Positions 1-8,362 of a DNA stretch of 64,000 nucleotides are shown here, in pieces (position 1 is the first letter of the stretch; each line of letters starts with the position of its first letter). This DNA is from Flexistipes sp. (GTDB lineage: Bacteria; Chrysiogenota; Deferribacteres; Deferribacterales; Flexistipitaceae): positions 48,783 to 112,782 of the forward strand of contig NZ_JAXKVW010000008.1 in NCBI RefSeq assembly GCF_036172515.1. The letters are read 5' to 3'. A model generated the notes under the pieces. The model had not been told where the DNA came from. It searched no databases and was given only the letters and a program-made list of their open reading frames with translations. Both the position numbers and the translations under genes were made by a program.

Positions 1-697
1 GATGAAGAAAAACGGTTTTATCATGCTTTCTGGCAATTTCTGCAGTTTCTCGGTCATAAGGTGTATATGGAATAATGGAAAGTGTCAGCGGATATTTTAT
101 GGATGCAGCCTTTTCTGCCAAATCCAGATTATACCCTGAATCATCCAAAATTATTGCCATATTTGCCTTATAATCGATATTACCGTTATTAATGTCATAA
201 TTATCTGTATAGTTTTCTTTCATAGGTGTGGTTTTTAAATTGAATGTGATATTTAAACCGGTTTTGTGGAAAAATAAAGCATCATCTTCACTGAAGTCAA
301 AATTGTTTTTGGTGAAAAAATTTATCAAAGAGTTCCTCAAAGAACTCAACTCATATTCACTGAGTCTAATTGTATATTCAATATAATCAGTTTCGCTCGT
401 ATTTTTAATATTTTTACTTACAACCCTTTCTTTACTTATTTCGTGGTCGTACAAAAAAAGTTTGATTTTTTTATCAATCTCAGCCGGAGACTGAACTTTT
501 ACTGTGGCGTCCTTATTACCGGAATATTCCGTTTGAAGTTTTTGCAGTCTTATATTGATAATGGATGCAGCAATGATTCCAATCATTATCAAAAAAATCC
601 CCCCCACTATTATCACAGGGGGGATTTTAAATCCGCTGTTTTTTTTGCGTCTGTTTTGCGGTTTTCTTTTTTTACCTGGCTGCTTTTTCCTGGCCAT
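1..697 (-). CDS. Divergent polysaccharide deacetylase family protein (partial, C-terminus outside window)
   Basis: I translated this partial frame by hand because it runs off the left edge. It starts at ATG 695-697, 26 bases inside the end of the upstream protease gene. The N-terminus is very basic (MARKKQPGKKRK) and is followed by one membrane segment at about residues 22-45, so the protein is probably anchored with its enzyme domain in the periplasm. Near residue 170 comes AIILDDSGYN, then LTLSIIPYTP, the DD-containing first motif and following strand of the divergent polysaccharide deacetylase family (NodB-like fold, PF04748). The family is often found next to CtpA/EnvC genes and is thought to act on cell-wall glycans; the exact substrate is unknown. 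The catalytic C-terminal half is not visible. Confidence 0.8.
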   Translation of the reverse strand, partial: MARKKQPGKKRKPQNRRKKNSGFKIPPVIIVGGIFLIMIGIIAASIINIRLQKLQTEYSGNKDATVKVQSPAEIDKKIKLFLYDHEISKERVVSKNIKNTSETDYIEYTIRLSEYELSSLRNSLINFFTKNNFDFSEDDALFFHKTGLNITFNLKTTPMKENYTDNYDINNGNIDYKANMAIILDDSGYNLDLAEKAASIKYPLTLSIIPYTPYDRETAEIARKHDKTVFLH

Positions 698-1988
698 AAA
701 TTATCAATCCTTTTAACATATCAACGGCAAATTTTAACTGCAGGTCATCTTCAAGTGTTTTATTGTCCGTAACGGTTACATTGTCACTTCTGTTTTGCCT
801 GTTTTTGTTAATTTTTCCATTAATCAGATGGTTCTCCAGATCACTTTCTTTTAAAAACGGATGCCCCTCTTCATAATTTACCGTACCCTGTTTTACCATA
901 ATATCAGGCTTTATGCCTACATTCTGTATGGATCGTCCTTTGGGGGTGTAATACCTTGCCGTGGTTATTTTTATTGCTGAATCGTTCCCCATAGGTATTA
1001 TTGTTTGTACCGAAGCTTTGCCAAAGGATGTCTGTCCTATCACCAATGCACGTTTGTAATCCTGAAGCGCTCCTGATACAATTTCCGAGGCAGAAGCACT
1101 GCCTTCGTTTATAAGCACGACCATGGGAATATCCTCCGCGTTGGTGCCAGTTTCCCGCGTTTTAAGATGTTTTTCCGTTCCGTCTCTGTCTTTGGTGTAG
1201 ACAACGGTTTTATCTTCAGGAAGAAAAATGCTTGAAACACGCACAGCCTCTGATAAAAGTCCGCCCGGGTTGTTCCTCAAGTCAAGTATAAGGCCATTAA
1301 CATCTTGCTTTTTCAGTTCCACCAATGCTGTTGACATTTCTTTTGATGCTTCCTGCTTAAATTGAGTTAATCTTAAGTATCCCAGGTTATCTATGACTTT
1401 TGACTTGACGGCTTTAATTGTGATGATGTCACGGGTTATTGTTACGTCAAAAGGCCTATCTTTGCCTTCACGGAAAATTGTAATGGTAACCTTTGTCCCA
1501 GGCTTGCCCCTCAGTTTGTCAACTGCTTCCTCGAGTGTAATGTTTGTTGTGGGTTTACCTTCAATTTTTATTATTTTATCGCCAGCTTCCAAACCGGCTT
1601 TGTCGGCAGGGGTATCTTCAATGGGGGAAATGATAGTCAGTATGTTGTCCTTTATACTTATCGTGATACCAAGGCCGCCGAATTCGCCTTTGGTTTCAAC
1701 TTTGAACTCTTTGAACATTTCAGGTGTTAGATACGAGGAGTGAGGATCCAGCTCAGACAACATACCTTTTACGGCACCCTGAATGAGGGTTTCCATTTTC
1801 ACATCTTCAACATAATTTTTCTCGATAATATTAATGGCATCGGTAAGTGTTTCGAGATTCTCGTACCTGTTTTCTTTCTTTGCAGCATATACGTCGGTTA
1901 TTTTAACAGTAAAAGTTGCGAAGACCGATGCTGTAATTATTACAAAAGCAAACAGTATCGGAATCAGTTTCTTTTTATTATTCATCAA
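672..1988 (-). CDS. ctpA: S41 family C-terminal processing peptidase (CtpA-like)
   Basis: A 438-residue serine protease of the tail-specific/C-terminal processing family. An N-terminal hydrophobic segment (about residues 8-28) exports or anchors it. A PDZ domain lies at about residues 95-180 (GGLGITI to the TITRD region) and the S41 catalytic core at about 195-370. The catalytic dyad is recognisable: Ser299 in the GSASASEI motif and Lys324 in SFGKASVQ, 25 residues apart as in other CtpA proteins. Length is normal for the family. It lies just downstream of the envC-like gene (10-base gap) and overlaps the following deacetylase gene. CtpA proteases in other diderms degrade or process peptidoglycan hydrolases, which fits this cell-separation operon; that role here is inferred from context. 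Confidence 0.95.
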   Translation of the reverse strand: MMNNKKKLIPILFAFVIITASVFATFTVKITDVYAAKKENRYENLETLTDAINIIEKNYVEDVKMETLIQGAVKGMLSELDPHSSYLTPEMFKEFKVETKGEFGGLGITISIKDNILTIISPIEDTPADKAGLEAGDKIIKIEGKPTTNITLEEAVDKLRGKPGTKVTITIFREGKDRPFDVTITRDIITIKAVKSKVIDNLGYLRLTQFKQEASKEMSTALVELKKQDVNGLILDLRNNPGGLLSEAVRVSSIFLPEDKTVVYTKDRDGTEKHLKTRETGTNAEDIPMVVLINEGSASASEIVSGALQDYKRALVIGQTSFGKASVQTIIPMGNDSAIKITTARYYTPKGRSIQNVGIKPDIMVKQGTVNYEEGHPFLKESDLENHLINGKINKNRQNRSDNVTVTDNKTLEDDLQLKFAVDMLKGLIIYGQEKAAR

Positions 1989-1998
1989 TACCTCCTGG

Positions 1999-3141
1999 TT
2001 ACTTAAGCCATAAAGAAGGGTTTACAGCTTCATTTTGTTTTCTTACTTCAAAATAGAGTGTAGATTTTTTATTTCCAGAGTTAATATTAATGGAACCTAT
2101 CTGTTCCCCTCCTAATACCTCCTGACCTGTGCTTACATATATTTTGTCAAGATTTGCGTAGAGAGTATAATAATTTTTGTCGTGTTTTACAATGATTATA
2201 TTTCCATAACCCCTTATCCAGTCTACATATTTAACAGTACCGTCAAAAACGGATTTTATCCCTTCGGATTCCAGTGCAATCTTAATTCCTTTATTGAAAA
2301 CCTTTCCTCTGAAACCCTCGATTTTTTTAGGTCCGAATTCTTCTATTACTTTTCCTTCGGCCGGCCATGGGAGTGTACCTTTTGCTTTGGCGAAGCCGCT
2401 TTCGGAAATACTGTCACTTTTATTCTCACTCTTTTCAAGTTCTTCAATTTTTTTCTGCAGTGCATTGCGCTTTTCATTCAGAATTTCTATGTATTCTTCC
2501 TTGCTTTTTTTGTCTTCTTTGAGTAGTGCAAGAGTTTGTTTATATTTAATTTTCTGATTTACAAGCTCTTCGGACACATTATTTTTCATTGCATAGATAT
2601 TTTTAAGATTTGATTCTGCAGTATCATATTTTGCCTTAAGGTCCTCGATTTTTTGGGTTGCCTTTTTCAATTCTTTAATTTCATCAAGGAGTTTGTTATT
2701 AATTTTTTCCAGAATTTCCATATTTTTTATAGTATTATGGTATGTTTGCGAGAACATAAGCAGTTTAAGTTTGGTATATCCTTTATTGTCGATGATATAT
2801 ATATTGCTTCGTTTTAGACGGGATTTAAGCCGGTCAATTTCTTTGTTCGTCTCTCTTATTTCCTGTGTTAATTTTTGTTTGTTTTTTTTAAGCTTTGACA
2901 TCCTTTCGTTAAGTTTTTCAAGGACTTCTTCGTTATATGATATTTTTTTTTCGATATGTCTGACATTTTTTAATATTTTTTCTCTTGTGTTTTTAATTGT
3001 TTTAAGTTCTTTTTCTTCTCTGTTTATTTCATTTTTCAGTTTTTCCAAATATTTGTTTGCCGAGGTTATATCATTTATTGACACGGCTGCACTTAAAAGC
3101 GGAATAATCGCAAACAAAAGGAGTGAAACTGCCTTACTCAT
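1999..3141 (-). CDS. envC: EnvC-like murein hydrolase activator (degenerate M23/LytM domain)
   Basis: A 380-residue exported protein with a signal peptide (about 1-20), a long Lys/Glu-rich coiled coil (about 25-240) and a C-terminal M23/LytM domain (about 255-378). The metal ligands of active M23 peptidases are missing: the HxxxD position reads NKGIKI (283-288), the central His region reads YTLYAN (325-330), and the usual LHFEVR reads LYFEVR (362-367). The protein should therefore be an activator of a cell-separation amidase, like EnvC of E. coli, not a peptidase. It overlaps ftsX by 8 bases. In known systems the FtsEX ABC complex docks and switches EnvC through its coiled coil, so the gene order ftsE-ftsX-envC supports this directly. 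Confidence 0.9.
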   Translation of the reverse strand: MSKAVSLLLFAIIPLLSAAVSINDITSANKYLEKLKNEINREEKELKTIKNTREKILKNVRHIEKKISYNEEVLEKLNERMSKLKKNKQKLTQEIRETNKEIDRLKSRLKRSNIYIIDNKGYTKLKLLMFSQTYHNTIKNMEILEKINNKLLDEIKELKKATQKIEDLKAKYDTAESNLKNIYAMKNNVSEELVNQKIKYKQTLALLKEDKKSKEEYIEILNEKRNALQKKIEELEKSENKSDSISESGFAKAKGTLPWPAEGKVIEEFGPKKIEGFRGKVFNKGIKIALESEGIKSVFDGTVKYVDWIRGYGNIIIVKHDKNYYTLYANLDKIYVSTGQEVLGGEQIGSININSGNKKSTLYFEVRKQNEAVNPSLWLK

Positions 3142-4027
3142 TTATTGCACCCATGTTATTAAGAAAAGTTTTTATACTTATAAACCCGGCCAGAATAGAC
3201 ACACACAGCAGGACTGCGAAAATTATCAGCAGCATGAAAATATCCGGCAGCTCAATTAAATAGATTCCGATATTATGCAATAGTTTTTCATTAAGCAGAT
3301 AAAAAGCTCCGAAAGAAAGACCGGTAGCCGCTAAATAGCTGATTGTGGATTCTATCATAACGGAAATCAGAATGGGAAGAATGATGAATGTCCGTGAAGC
3401 TCCCACCAGACTGTAAATTTTAATTTCGTCTATATATCTGTAAAGATTTATTTTTATAGTATTGTAAAGTATGGTTGAAAGAGCAGCTGCAAGAAGAGCC
3501 GTTAATATGAAGAGGAAAAATTTCATACTGTAATTGAGTGTCGTAAAATTTACAATCCACTTTTCCCCGTAGGAAGCAACATCTATAATTTCGTAATCAT
3601 TGAGTGTTTCTTCCAGCTCCCTGATATTTTCCAGGTTTTTGTATTCTTCTTTTATTTTTGCTTCAATAAAATGAGGAAAATATTCGGCGGGGATATTGTT
3701 TAAATAGTTTATATTATTGGTGTTTTTACGTAAGTATTTAAGTGTTTCGGCAGGAGAATAATATTTTACTTCCTTTACAGTCTCCAGTTTTCGTACTTTT
3801 TTCATAAACTCATCTATTTTTTTCGTATCCTCAGTTTTTAAATAAAGCCTGATGGATTGGATATTGGTCAATTCAGAAAAAAAACTGTCCAGGGAAACAC
3901 TCATTGTAAAGAATATATGGAATACAAACAGAATGGTGGTAGTTGTAAGAATTGAGGCAAGATTAAGAGAGATATTAGTGGAAAAAAAATTAAATCCTCT
4001 TTTAATCAAAAATAAAAACTTTGTCAT
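3134..4027 (-). CDS. ftsX: Cell division protein FtsX
   Basis: A 297-residue membrane protein with the FtsX layout: a short cytoplasmic N-terminus, TM1 at about 20-44, a periplasmic loop at about 45-165, then three more membrane segments (about 168-190, 215-240 and 262-285). The C-terminal half contains the FtsX/MacB-type permease signature around YSLVGASRTFIILPILI. It overlaps ftsE by 4 bases (ATGA) and envC by 8, so the three are translationally coupled. FtsX passes ATP-driven conformational change from FtsE across the inner membrane to the periplasmic amidase activator at the septum. Identity rests on topology, signature and neighbours. Confidence 0.93.
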   Translation of the reverse strand: MTKFLFLIKRGFNFFSTNISLNLASILTTTTILFVFHIFFTMSVSLDSFFSELTNIQSIRLYLKTEDTKKIDEFMKKVRKLETVKEVKYYSPAETLKYLRKNTNNINYLNNIPAEYFPHFIEAKIKEEYKNLENIRELEETLNDYEIIDVASYGEKWIVNFTTLNYSMKFFLFILTALLAAALSTILYNTIKINLYRYIDEIKIYSLVGASRTFIILPILISVMIESTISYLAATGLSFGAFYLLNEKLLHNIGIYLIELPDIFMLLIIFAVLLCVSILAGFISIKTFLNNMGAINE

Positions 4028-4695
4028 ATATTATGCGTATCCTTGATTATTTTGCCGTTTTTCAGTTCCAGTACCCTTGCATCTTTATATCTGTTTAAAA
4101 CATTAGGGTCGTGGGTTGCGACAATTACAGTTGTTCCGGATTTTGCGGTATCATAAAGCAGGTCTATTATGTCTTCGGCCTTTGCCTGATCAAGATTACC
4201 CGTGGGCTCATCTGCTAAAATAATAGCGGGGTTATTGATTAATGCTCTGGCTATTGCCACTCTTTGTTTTTCCCCGCCTGAAAGCTTCCTGACCAGTGTG
4301 CTTCTGCGGCTGTATATTCCAAGCCGTCTTAATAGAGGCAGAATTCTGTTTTCCATATTGTTTTTTTCCAGGTAGAAAACTTCGAGTGCAAGCTTGACAT
4401 TCTCATAAACAGACTTGTTTTCAAGCAACTTAAAATCCTGGAAAATTACACCTATATTACGCCTTAAAAAAGGGGTGCTTTTTTTTGTGATATTTGAGAT
4501 ATCTTTATTGGATATGAGAACTATACCCCTTGACGGCAGGATATCTGCATAAAAGAGTCTCAACAATGTTGTTTTTCCTGCACCGCTTTCGCCGGTTATA
4601 TAGACAAATTCACCTTTAGGGATTTTAAATGAGACATTGTCCAGTGCCTTTTTTTCGCCAAGAAAAGCTACGCTGAGATTATAAACTTTTATCAT
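4024..4695 (-). CDS. ftsE: Cell division ATP-binding protein FtsE
   Basis: A 223-residue ABC ATPase of the FtsE/MacB class, about the usual length. The Walker A motif is GESGAGKT (35-42), the signature is LSGGEKQR (about 138-145) and Walker B is ILADEPTGNLD, followed by the switch histidine in VATHD. It pairs with FtsX, which overlaps it. In E. coli FtsEX sits at the divisome and controls peptidoglycan hydrolysis through EnvC. The gene follows a 68-aa reading frame after only 3 bases, placing it in the same transcript as the upstream signalling genes. All ATPase motifs are intact, so it should be active. Confidence 0.96.
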   Translation of the reverse strand: MIKVYNLSVAFLGEKKALDNVSFKIPKGEFVYITGESGAGKTTLLRLFYADILPSRGIVLISNKDISNITKKSTPFLRRNIGVIFQDFKLLENKSVYENVKLALEVFYLEKNNMENRILPLLRRLGIYSRRSTLVRKLSGGEKQRVAIARALINNPAIILADEPTGNLDQAKAEDIIDLLYDTAKSGTTVIVATHDPNVLNRYKDARVLELKNGKIIKDTHNI

Positions 4696-4698
4696 CAG

Positions 4699-4905
4699 CT
4701 AAAATTTACCACATTTCACTAAATCTTCAACTTCTTTATGTTGTTTTACCGAACTATTGTAATCTTCATAAGGATTTTTTCGGGAAATAAGAATTTTGCC
4801 ACCATCGAAAACCTGTGTGATTATGTTACCTCTGATAATTTCTGTTTGGACATGATATATTTTGCCGTTATATTTAATATTTGTATTAAAGTTACCTGTC
4901 ACCAT
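4699..4905 (-). CDS. Small conserved-looking protein of unknown function (68 aa)
   Basis: A 68-residue frame that I do not recognise. It begins MVTGNFNTNIKYNGK, has short beta-strand-like alternation (KIYHVQTEI, NIITQVFDGGKILIS) and ends in a charged helix-like tail. There is no signal peptide or membrane segment. The layout resembles small beta-rich proteins that bind or modulate partners, but no function can be assigned. It overlaps the 3' end of the response-regulator gene by 14 bases and ends 3 bases before ftsE, so it is very likely translated as part of the operon. Its placement between signalling genes and ftsEX makes it a candidate adaptor. Confidence 0.75.
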   Translation of the reverse strand: MVTGNFNTNIKYNGKIYHVQTEIIRGNIITQVFDGGKILISRKNPYEDYNSSVKQHKEVEDLVKCGKF

Positions 4906-5533
4906 TTAAATCCAATATCTTTTTATTGTTTAAGTAGTCAACTTTTACCGGAGTATCGATATCTTTAAACTTGTTGTACATCTCCACAAGTATTTCAAAT
5001 GCCTGCTCAAATCTTTTTATTGATGAATATGCAGAATCATTCAGTTCATTTGCCGGTAAAGATTTTTTTAACGTATACAGCTCAGCGCCGAGCGCAGTCA
5101 AGGGTTGACCGAAATAGTGGGCAATTGTGCCTTTGACTTCCTCCAGATTCAGTTTGTTATCTTTCAGGATGTTGAAAAATAAAAGTGTCTTTGACAGTCT
5201 TGCCTTCAGTTCCTGAACGGGGGTCGGCTTTTTTATAAAATCGTGAGCTCCAAGTTCAAAAGCTTTTTCTATTAACTCAGGGTTTGTTTTTGCTGAATAA
5301 ATAACCTTTGCAGAACTCGTGCCTTTGAGAATCTTTAAGATTTCAAAACCGTCTATATCTGGCAGCGTTATATCAATCAGGTATATGTCCGGACTTGTTC
5401 CACGCTTAAGGAAGTCAATGAATTCTCTTCTGTCAGAACTCACCGATATTGAATAAACTTCTTCAAGTGAATTTGTTAAGATATGCAGAGTTAAAAGGGA
5501 ATCTTCAATTATATGCAGATGGTTGCTACTCAA
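4892..5533 (-). CDS. Response regulator with a histidine-kinase-like H-box tail
   Basis: A 213-residue protein. Residues 1-120 form a CheY-like receiver: acidic pair Glu10-Asp11, phospho-acceptor Asp54 in YLIDITLPDIDG and conserved Lys102 in FIKKP. There is no DNA-binding output domain. Instead residues 130-190 look like the dimerisation/phosphotransfer helices of a histidine kinase, with His139 in TIAHYFGQPLTAL closely matching an H-box, but no ATPase domain follows. It may act as a phospho-relay or dimerising adaptor. It overlaps the upstream DUF4388 gene by 8 bases and the downstream small gene by 14. The receiver assignment is firm; the H-box reading is from motif similarity only. Confidence 0.88.
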   Translation of the reverse strand: MSSNHLHIIEDSLLTLHILTNSLEEVYSISVSSDRREFIDFLKRGTSPDIYLIDITLPDIDGFEILKILKGTSSAKVIYSAKTNPELIEKAFELGAHDFIKKPTPVQELKARLSKTLLFFNILKDNKLNLEEVKGTIAHYFGQPLTALGAELYTLKKSLPANELNDSAYSSIKRFEQAFEILVEMYNKFKDIDTPVKVDYLNNKKILDLNGDR

Positions 5534-6563
5534 TTGTGAAATACCTCATATAATTTTTATGATTAAGGTTCATTTGATCTATGCTGGTTTCTCCATTTAT
5601 ATAAGTGAGACTGTTTACCTCTTTTAATTGTTCATAATAAATTTTTTCGGGGATTCTTTGTTCCTCCGTGGGAAAAGTAAAAAGTTTTGTTGAAAAAAGG
5701 GTGGAAATATTCATGGTCAGCACAGTTAAAATTGCTATAAAAAGCAGGCCTAATCCTGTTATTTGAATGGTTTTTAAGCTGAGCAGCGGAGTTCTCAGTT
5801 TTTCAGCTTGGGCAGGAGCGATTTGTTTTTCTTTTATTAAAAAGTAGATAACTTTTAAAACAAAATGTTCCGGCAGTATTGTCTGTTCTATGATATCTGC
5901 TACAGAGTTTGAGCCGTTTATTTTATTGTATACCAGGTAGGAGTCGTTATTCAGTTTGATCGTTTTATCTACAATAATAACCGGCTCTTCGTCCGAAATA
6001 TTATTATCCACTACTATCTTTTTGTTTGTATCGGTTTTATAGTACTTTACCAGAAAACTGGAAATTTTTTTCTTATAGACATTCAGTTCATCGATATCTT
6101 TTAATACATCAAGAAGAATGTTGTTGATATCCAGGAGTTCTCTTTCGTCTTCATTGTACTCTACTATGGTTTGTTCAAAGTTATATTGACCGGAGTCGAT
6201 TGAAAGTACTTTGGCAAAGTTTTCCTTTGTAATCTCTGTCAGAATGTTTTTCAGTTCATCATTAGAAAGTATCCCTTCATTGACAAGCAGTTTTCCAAAC
6301 CTGACGGGAAGTTTTTTCTGTTTGCCAAGAAGCTCATTCAGCCGCTCTTTTGTGATAAACTCCCTGGAGGTCAGATAATTACCTATCTTAATCATAAAAT
6401 CGTCGGAATCGCTTTTAACTTCCACCAGCATTCCGTCTTTTATGAATACTTTTATATGCTGCGATTCATTCGTTATGTGAAGTATGCCGCTTTTAGATGT
6501 CTGGCTGAGCAGCTGCAGAATGTCCACAAGGCTGAATTCTTTTATCGATCCTTTAAGAGCCAT
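5526..6563 (-). CDS. DUF4388 (PATAN-type) signalling protein with one membrane segment
   Basis: A 345-residue protein. The N-terminus (MALKGSIKEFSLVDILQLL, then SGILHI and GMLVEVK) is the typical start of DUF4388/PATAN domains (about residues 1-130), which are found with receivers and motility or polarity regulators and are thought to be protein-interaction modules. A second low-similarity region with winged-helix-like character follows (about 200-250). A single membrane segment lies at about 266-288, leaving a C-terminal tail of about 57 residues outside. It overlaps both neighbours, so it is co-translated with the response regulator. Together they form a signalling pair upstream of ftsEX. 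The partner and signal are unknown. Confidence 0.82.
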   Translation of the reverse strand: MALKGSIKEFSLVDILQLLSQTSKSGILHITNESQHIKVFIKDGMLVEVKSDSDDFMIKIGNYLTSREFITKERLNELLGKQKKLPVRFGKLLVNEGILSNDELKNILTEITKENFAKVLSIDSGQYNFEQTIVEYNEDERELLDINNILLDVLKDIDELNVYKKKISSFLVKYYKTDTNKKIVVDNNISDEEPVIIVDKTIKLNNDSYLVYNKINGSNSVADIIEQTILPEHFVLKVIYFLIKEKQIAPAQAEKLRTPLLSLKTIQITGLGLLFIAILTVLTMNISTLFSTKLFTFPTEEQRIPEKIYYEQLKEVNSLTYINGETSIDQMNLNHKNYMRYFTIE

Positions 6564-8214
6564 AATTTCTCCTGATAAACAGAAAACTAAGCAGATAAAC
6601 TGCTGTAAAAATTATAAACAATACAATTATTCCAGGCATCACAGCGTATTGAATTCCCAGGTTAAAAGGCCATAAAAACACATTAAATTTGAAAAGGAGA
6701 ATAAAGATAATTTTTGAGAATATTAATGTTAATATAACACCGAGAACCAAATGACCGTTGTAAATGAGTCCGCAGCCGGGCAGCAGGAGTGTCAGGAAGA
6801 AGCTGAGAGTGCCGCGAAAAGATTTGTATTTTTCGGCTTGAATCTTTTTCTTTACCAGTACTGAAGGATCAGCTGTGGAGTATCTGCTGTTAATGTTTCT
6901 GCATAATGAACATGTCGATTCATTTAAGTGACCTTCGTCACAGATACGACAGAACGTCTTTCCGCAGCTTTTACATTTTACAATCCTGCGGCGGCTGAAA
7001 GCAAAATGCAGAATAATGGCCATAAGGAGCAAAAAAGCGTAAATTGTAGAGGCATACCAGTTGAAAGAATAACTCGGTTGCAGGATGACAGTATCTTTAT
7101 GATAGGGGAAAAAAGAAGTTCTTCCCAGTTTAAGCTGATTGTTTTGAAACACGTTGTAATATTCAGGATATTTATACAGCTTTTCAATATAGTTCTCATA
7201 CTGTTCGTACATAAAGTTTTGCATAAAAAAAGCATTCATATTCATTATGATAACGGGATTATCGGAAAGGGAAAAATCGGATACTATTTTATTAAACCTT
7301 TCCGTGTTGCCATTATACAGAGCTGAAGATGCAAAATTCACAGCTTCGGTTTTGTTTTGGGGGGTAAGTTGGGCAGCATTATAGCTGAATGTTTCCGGTG
7401 CTTTCAGAAACAGCATTGTTTTTAAAAGAGGTGCTTCGCCGCTTTTCTCCCAGATTTTTTGCATATATTCAGTACTTAGAGGTTTTAAGGCCACATCATT
7501 GTAAATTTGCAACTCTTCATTTGTTTTTATGCTTGATTTAAAAGGCAGCACTGATACACACAAAATAATAACAATTATGCAAAAATATCTGCCTGCGCCG
7601 GCTTCAGGAATTAAAAGAATTAAGGTGAAAATTGCAAAAACCAGCATTTTATTTAATGGGAATATTATTAACATTGAAGTTAACAGACCAAAAAAAAGAA
7701 CAAATTTTATTCCGTTAAACAGAATGGGAATATTTTTGTGCGAATGGAAAAAGATATGTATATTTTTTATGAGTAAGTATACAAAAAGAATAAAAACAAA
7801 AATGCTTGCTATTATAGAAGCTGATTGTAAAAGTATATGGGAATTAAAAAAACTATAGTAGTGGAAAAGTTTGTAAAGGAAACTGCCTGACAGGACAGCC
7901 CGGATTTTGCTGCTTTCTCCGGGGGCAAACCTTGTTATCGAATCAATAATATTGCCGTTAAGTTTGTCCTCATGGTTTAAAGCTATTTCTACAAGTGAAT
8001 AAGCTATAATCGGATCATCTATACCTTTATGGCGTGTAAACTCTGTGTAAAGTTTATCTATACTGCGGCTGCTGAAATTGTTTTTAACATTAACTATGCC
8101 CTCTCTGATGGTTTCCGGATATTTTGAAATATCTTCATTTTGTGCCGATGCCGGAATCAAGGCAGTTGAGAGCAAAAATAAAAGAAAGAATAAAAATATC
8201 TTATACGGGCTCAT
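6553..8214 (-). CDS. Multi-pass membrane protein with a zinc-ribbon and TM2-like C-terminus, function unknown
   Basis: A 553-residue protein and the first gene of the ftsEX operon, with a good ribosome site (aggagg) before ATG 8214. It has a signal peptide (about 1-24), a soluble helical N-terminal region (25-110), four hydrophobic segments (about 128-225), a long external region (226-385) and another membrane segment at about 388-407. Then comes a four-cysteine cluster, CKSCGKTFCRIC...CSLC, at residues 414-438, which should bind zinc. The C-terminal membrane hairpin contains LLLPGCGLIYNGH, resembling the PGxGxxYxG signature of TM2-type domains. I do not recognise a family for the whole protein. 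Its context suggests a role in envelope signalling, but that is inference. Confidence 0.8.
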   Translation of the reverse strand: MSPYKIFLFFLLFLLSTALIPASAQNEDISKYPETIREGIVNVKNNFSSRSIDKLYTEFTRHKGIDDPIIAYSLVEIALNHEDKLNGNIIDSITRFAPGESSKIRAVLSGSFLYKLFHYYSFFNSHILLQSASIIASIFVFILFVYLLIKNIHIFFHSHKNIPILFNGIKFVLFFGLLTSMLIIFPLNKMLVFAIFTLILLIPEAGAGRYFCIIVIILCVSVLPFKSSIKTNEELQIYNDVALKPLSTEYMQKIWEKSGEAPLLKTMLFLKAPETFSYNAAQLTPQNKTEAVNFASSALYNGNTERFNKIVSDFSLSDNPVIIMNMNAFFMQNFMYEQYENYIEKLYKYPEYYNVFQNNQLKLGRTSFFPYHKDTVILQPSYSFNWYASTIYAFLLLMAIILHFAFSRRRIVKCKSCGKTFCRICDEGHLNESTCSLCRNINSRYSTADPSVLVKKKIQAEKYKSFRGTLSFFLTLLLPGCGLIYNGHLVLGVILTLIFSKIIFILLFKFNVFLWPFNLGIQYAVMPGIIVLFIIFTAVYLLSFLFIRRNYGS

Positions 8215-8294
8215 CAGTCCTCCTTATAAAATTTTACAGTATAAATTTTATTTTGCAATAAAACTTTTGTTAGTTAGAATTAAAACGCTGTTTA

Positions 8295-8323
8295 TTGACA
8301 GCAAAGTTATTATATGTTATTGT
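8295..8323 (+). promoter_or_regulatory. Probable sigma-70 type promoter of the tungstate operon
   Basis: A perfect TTGACA at 8295-8300 is followed after 17 bases by TATTGT at 8318-8323 (4 of 6 matches to TATAAT). This would start transcription near 8330, about 30 bases before the regulator's ATG. It lies in the divergent gap between the ftsEX operon and the tup operon. Assigned by eye. Confidence 0.5.
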
Positions 8324-8362
8324 TGGTTACTATAAGGACGATTATAATGATTGAGGTGCTGT

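Noticed and set aside
1999..3141. EnvC-like protein as an active M23 endopeptidase
   Set aside because: All expected metal-ligand positions are substituted (NKGIKI, YTLYAN, LYFEVR).
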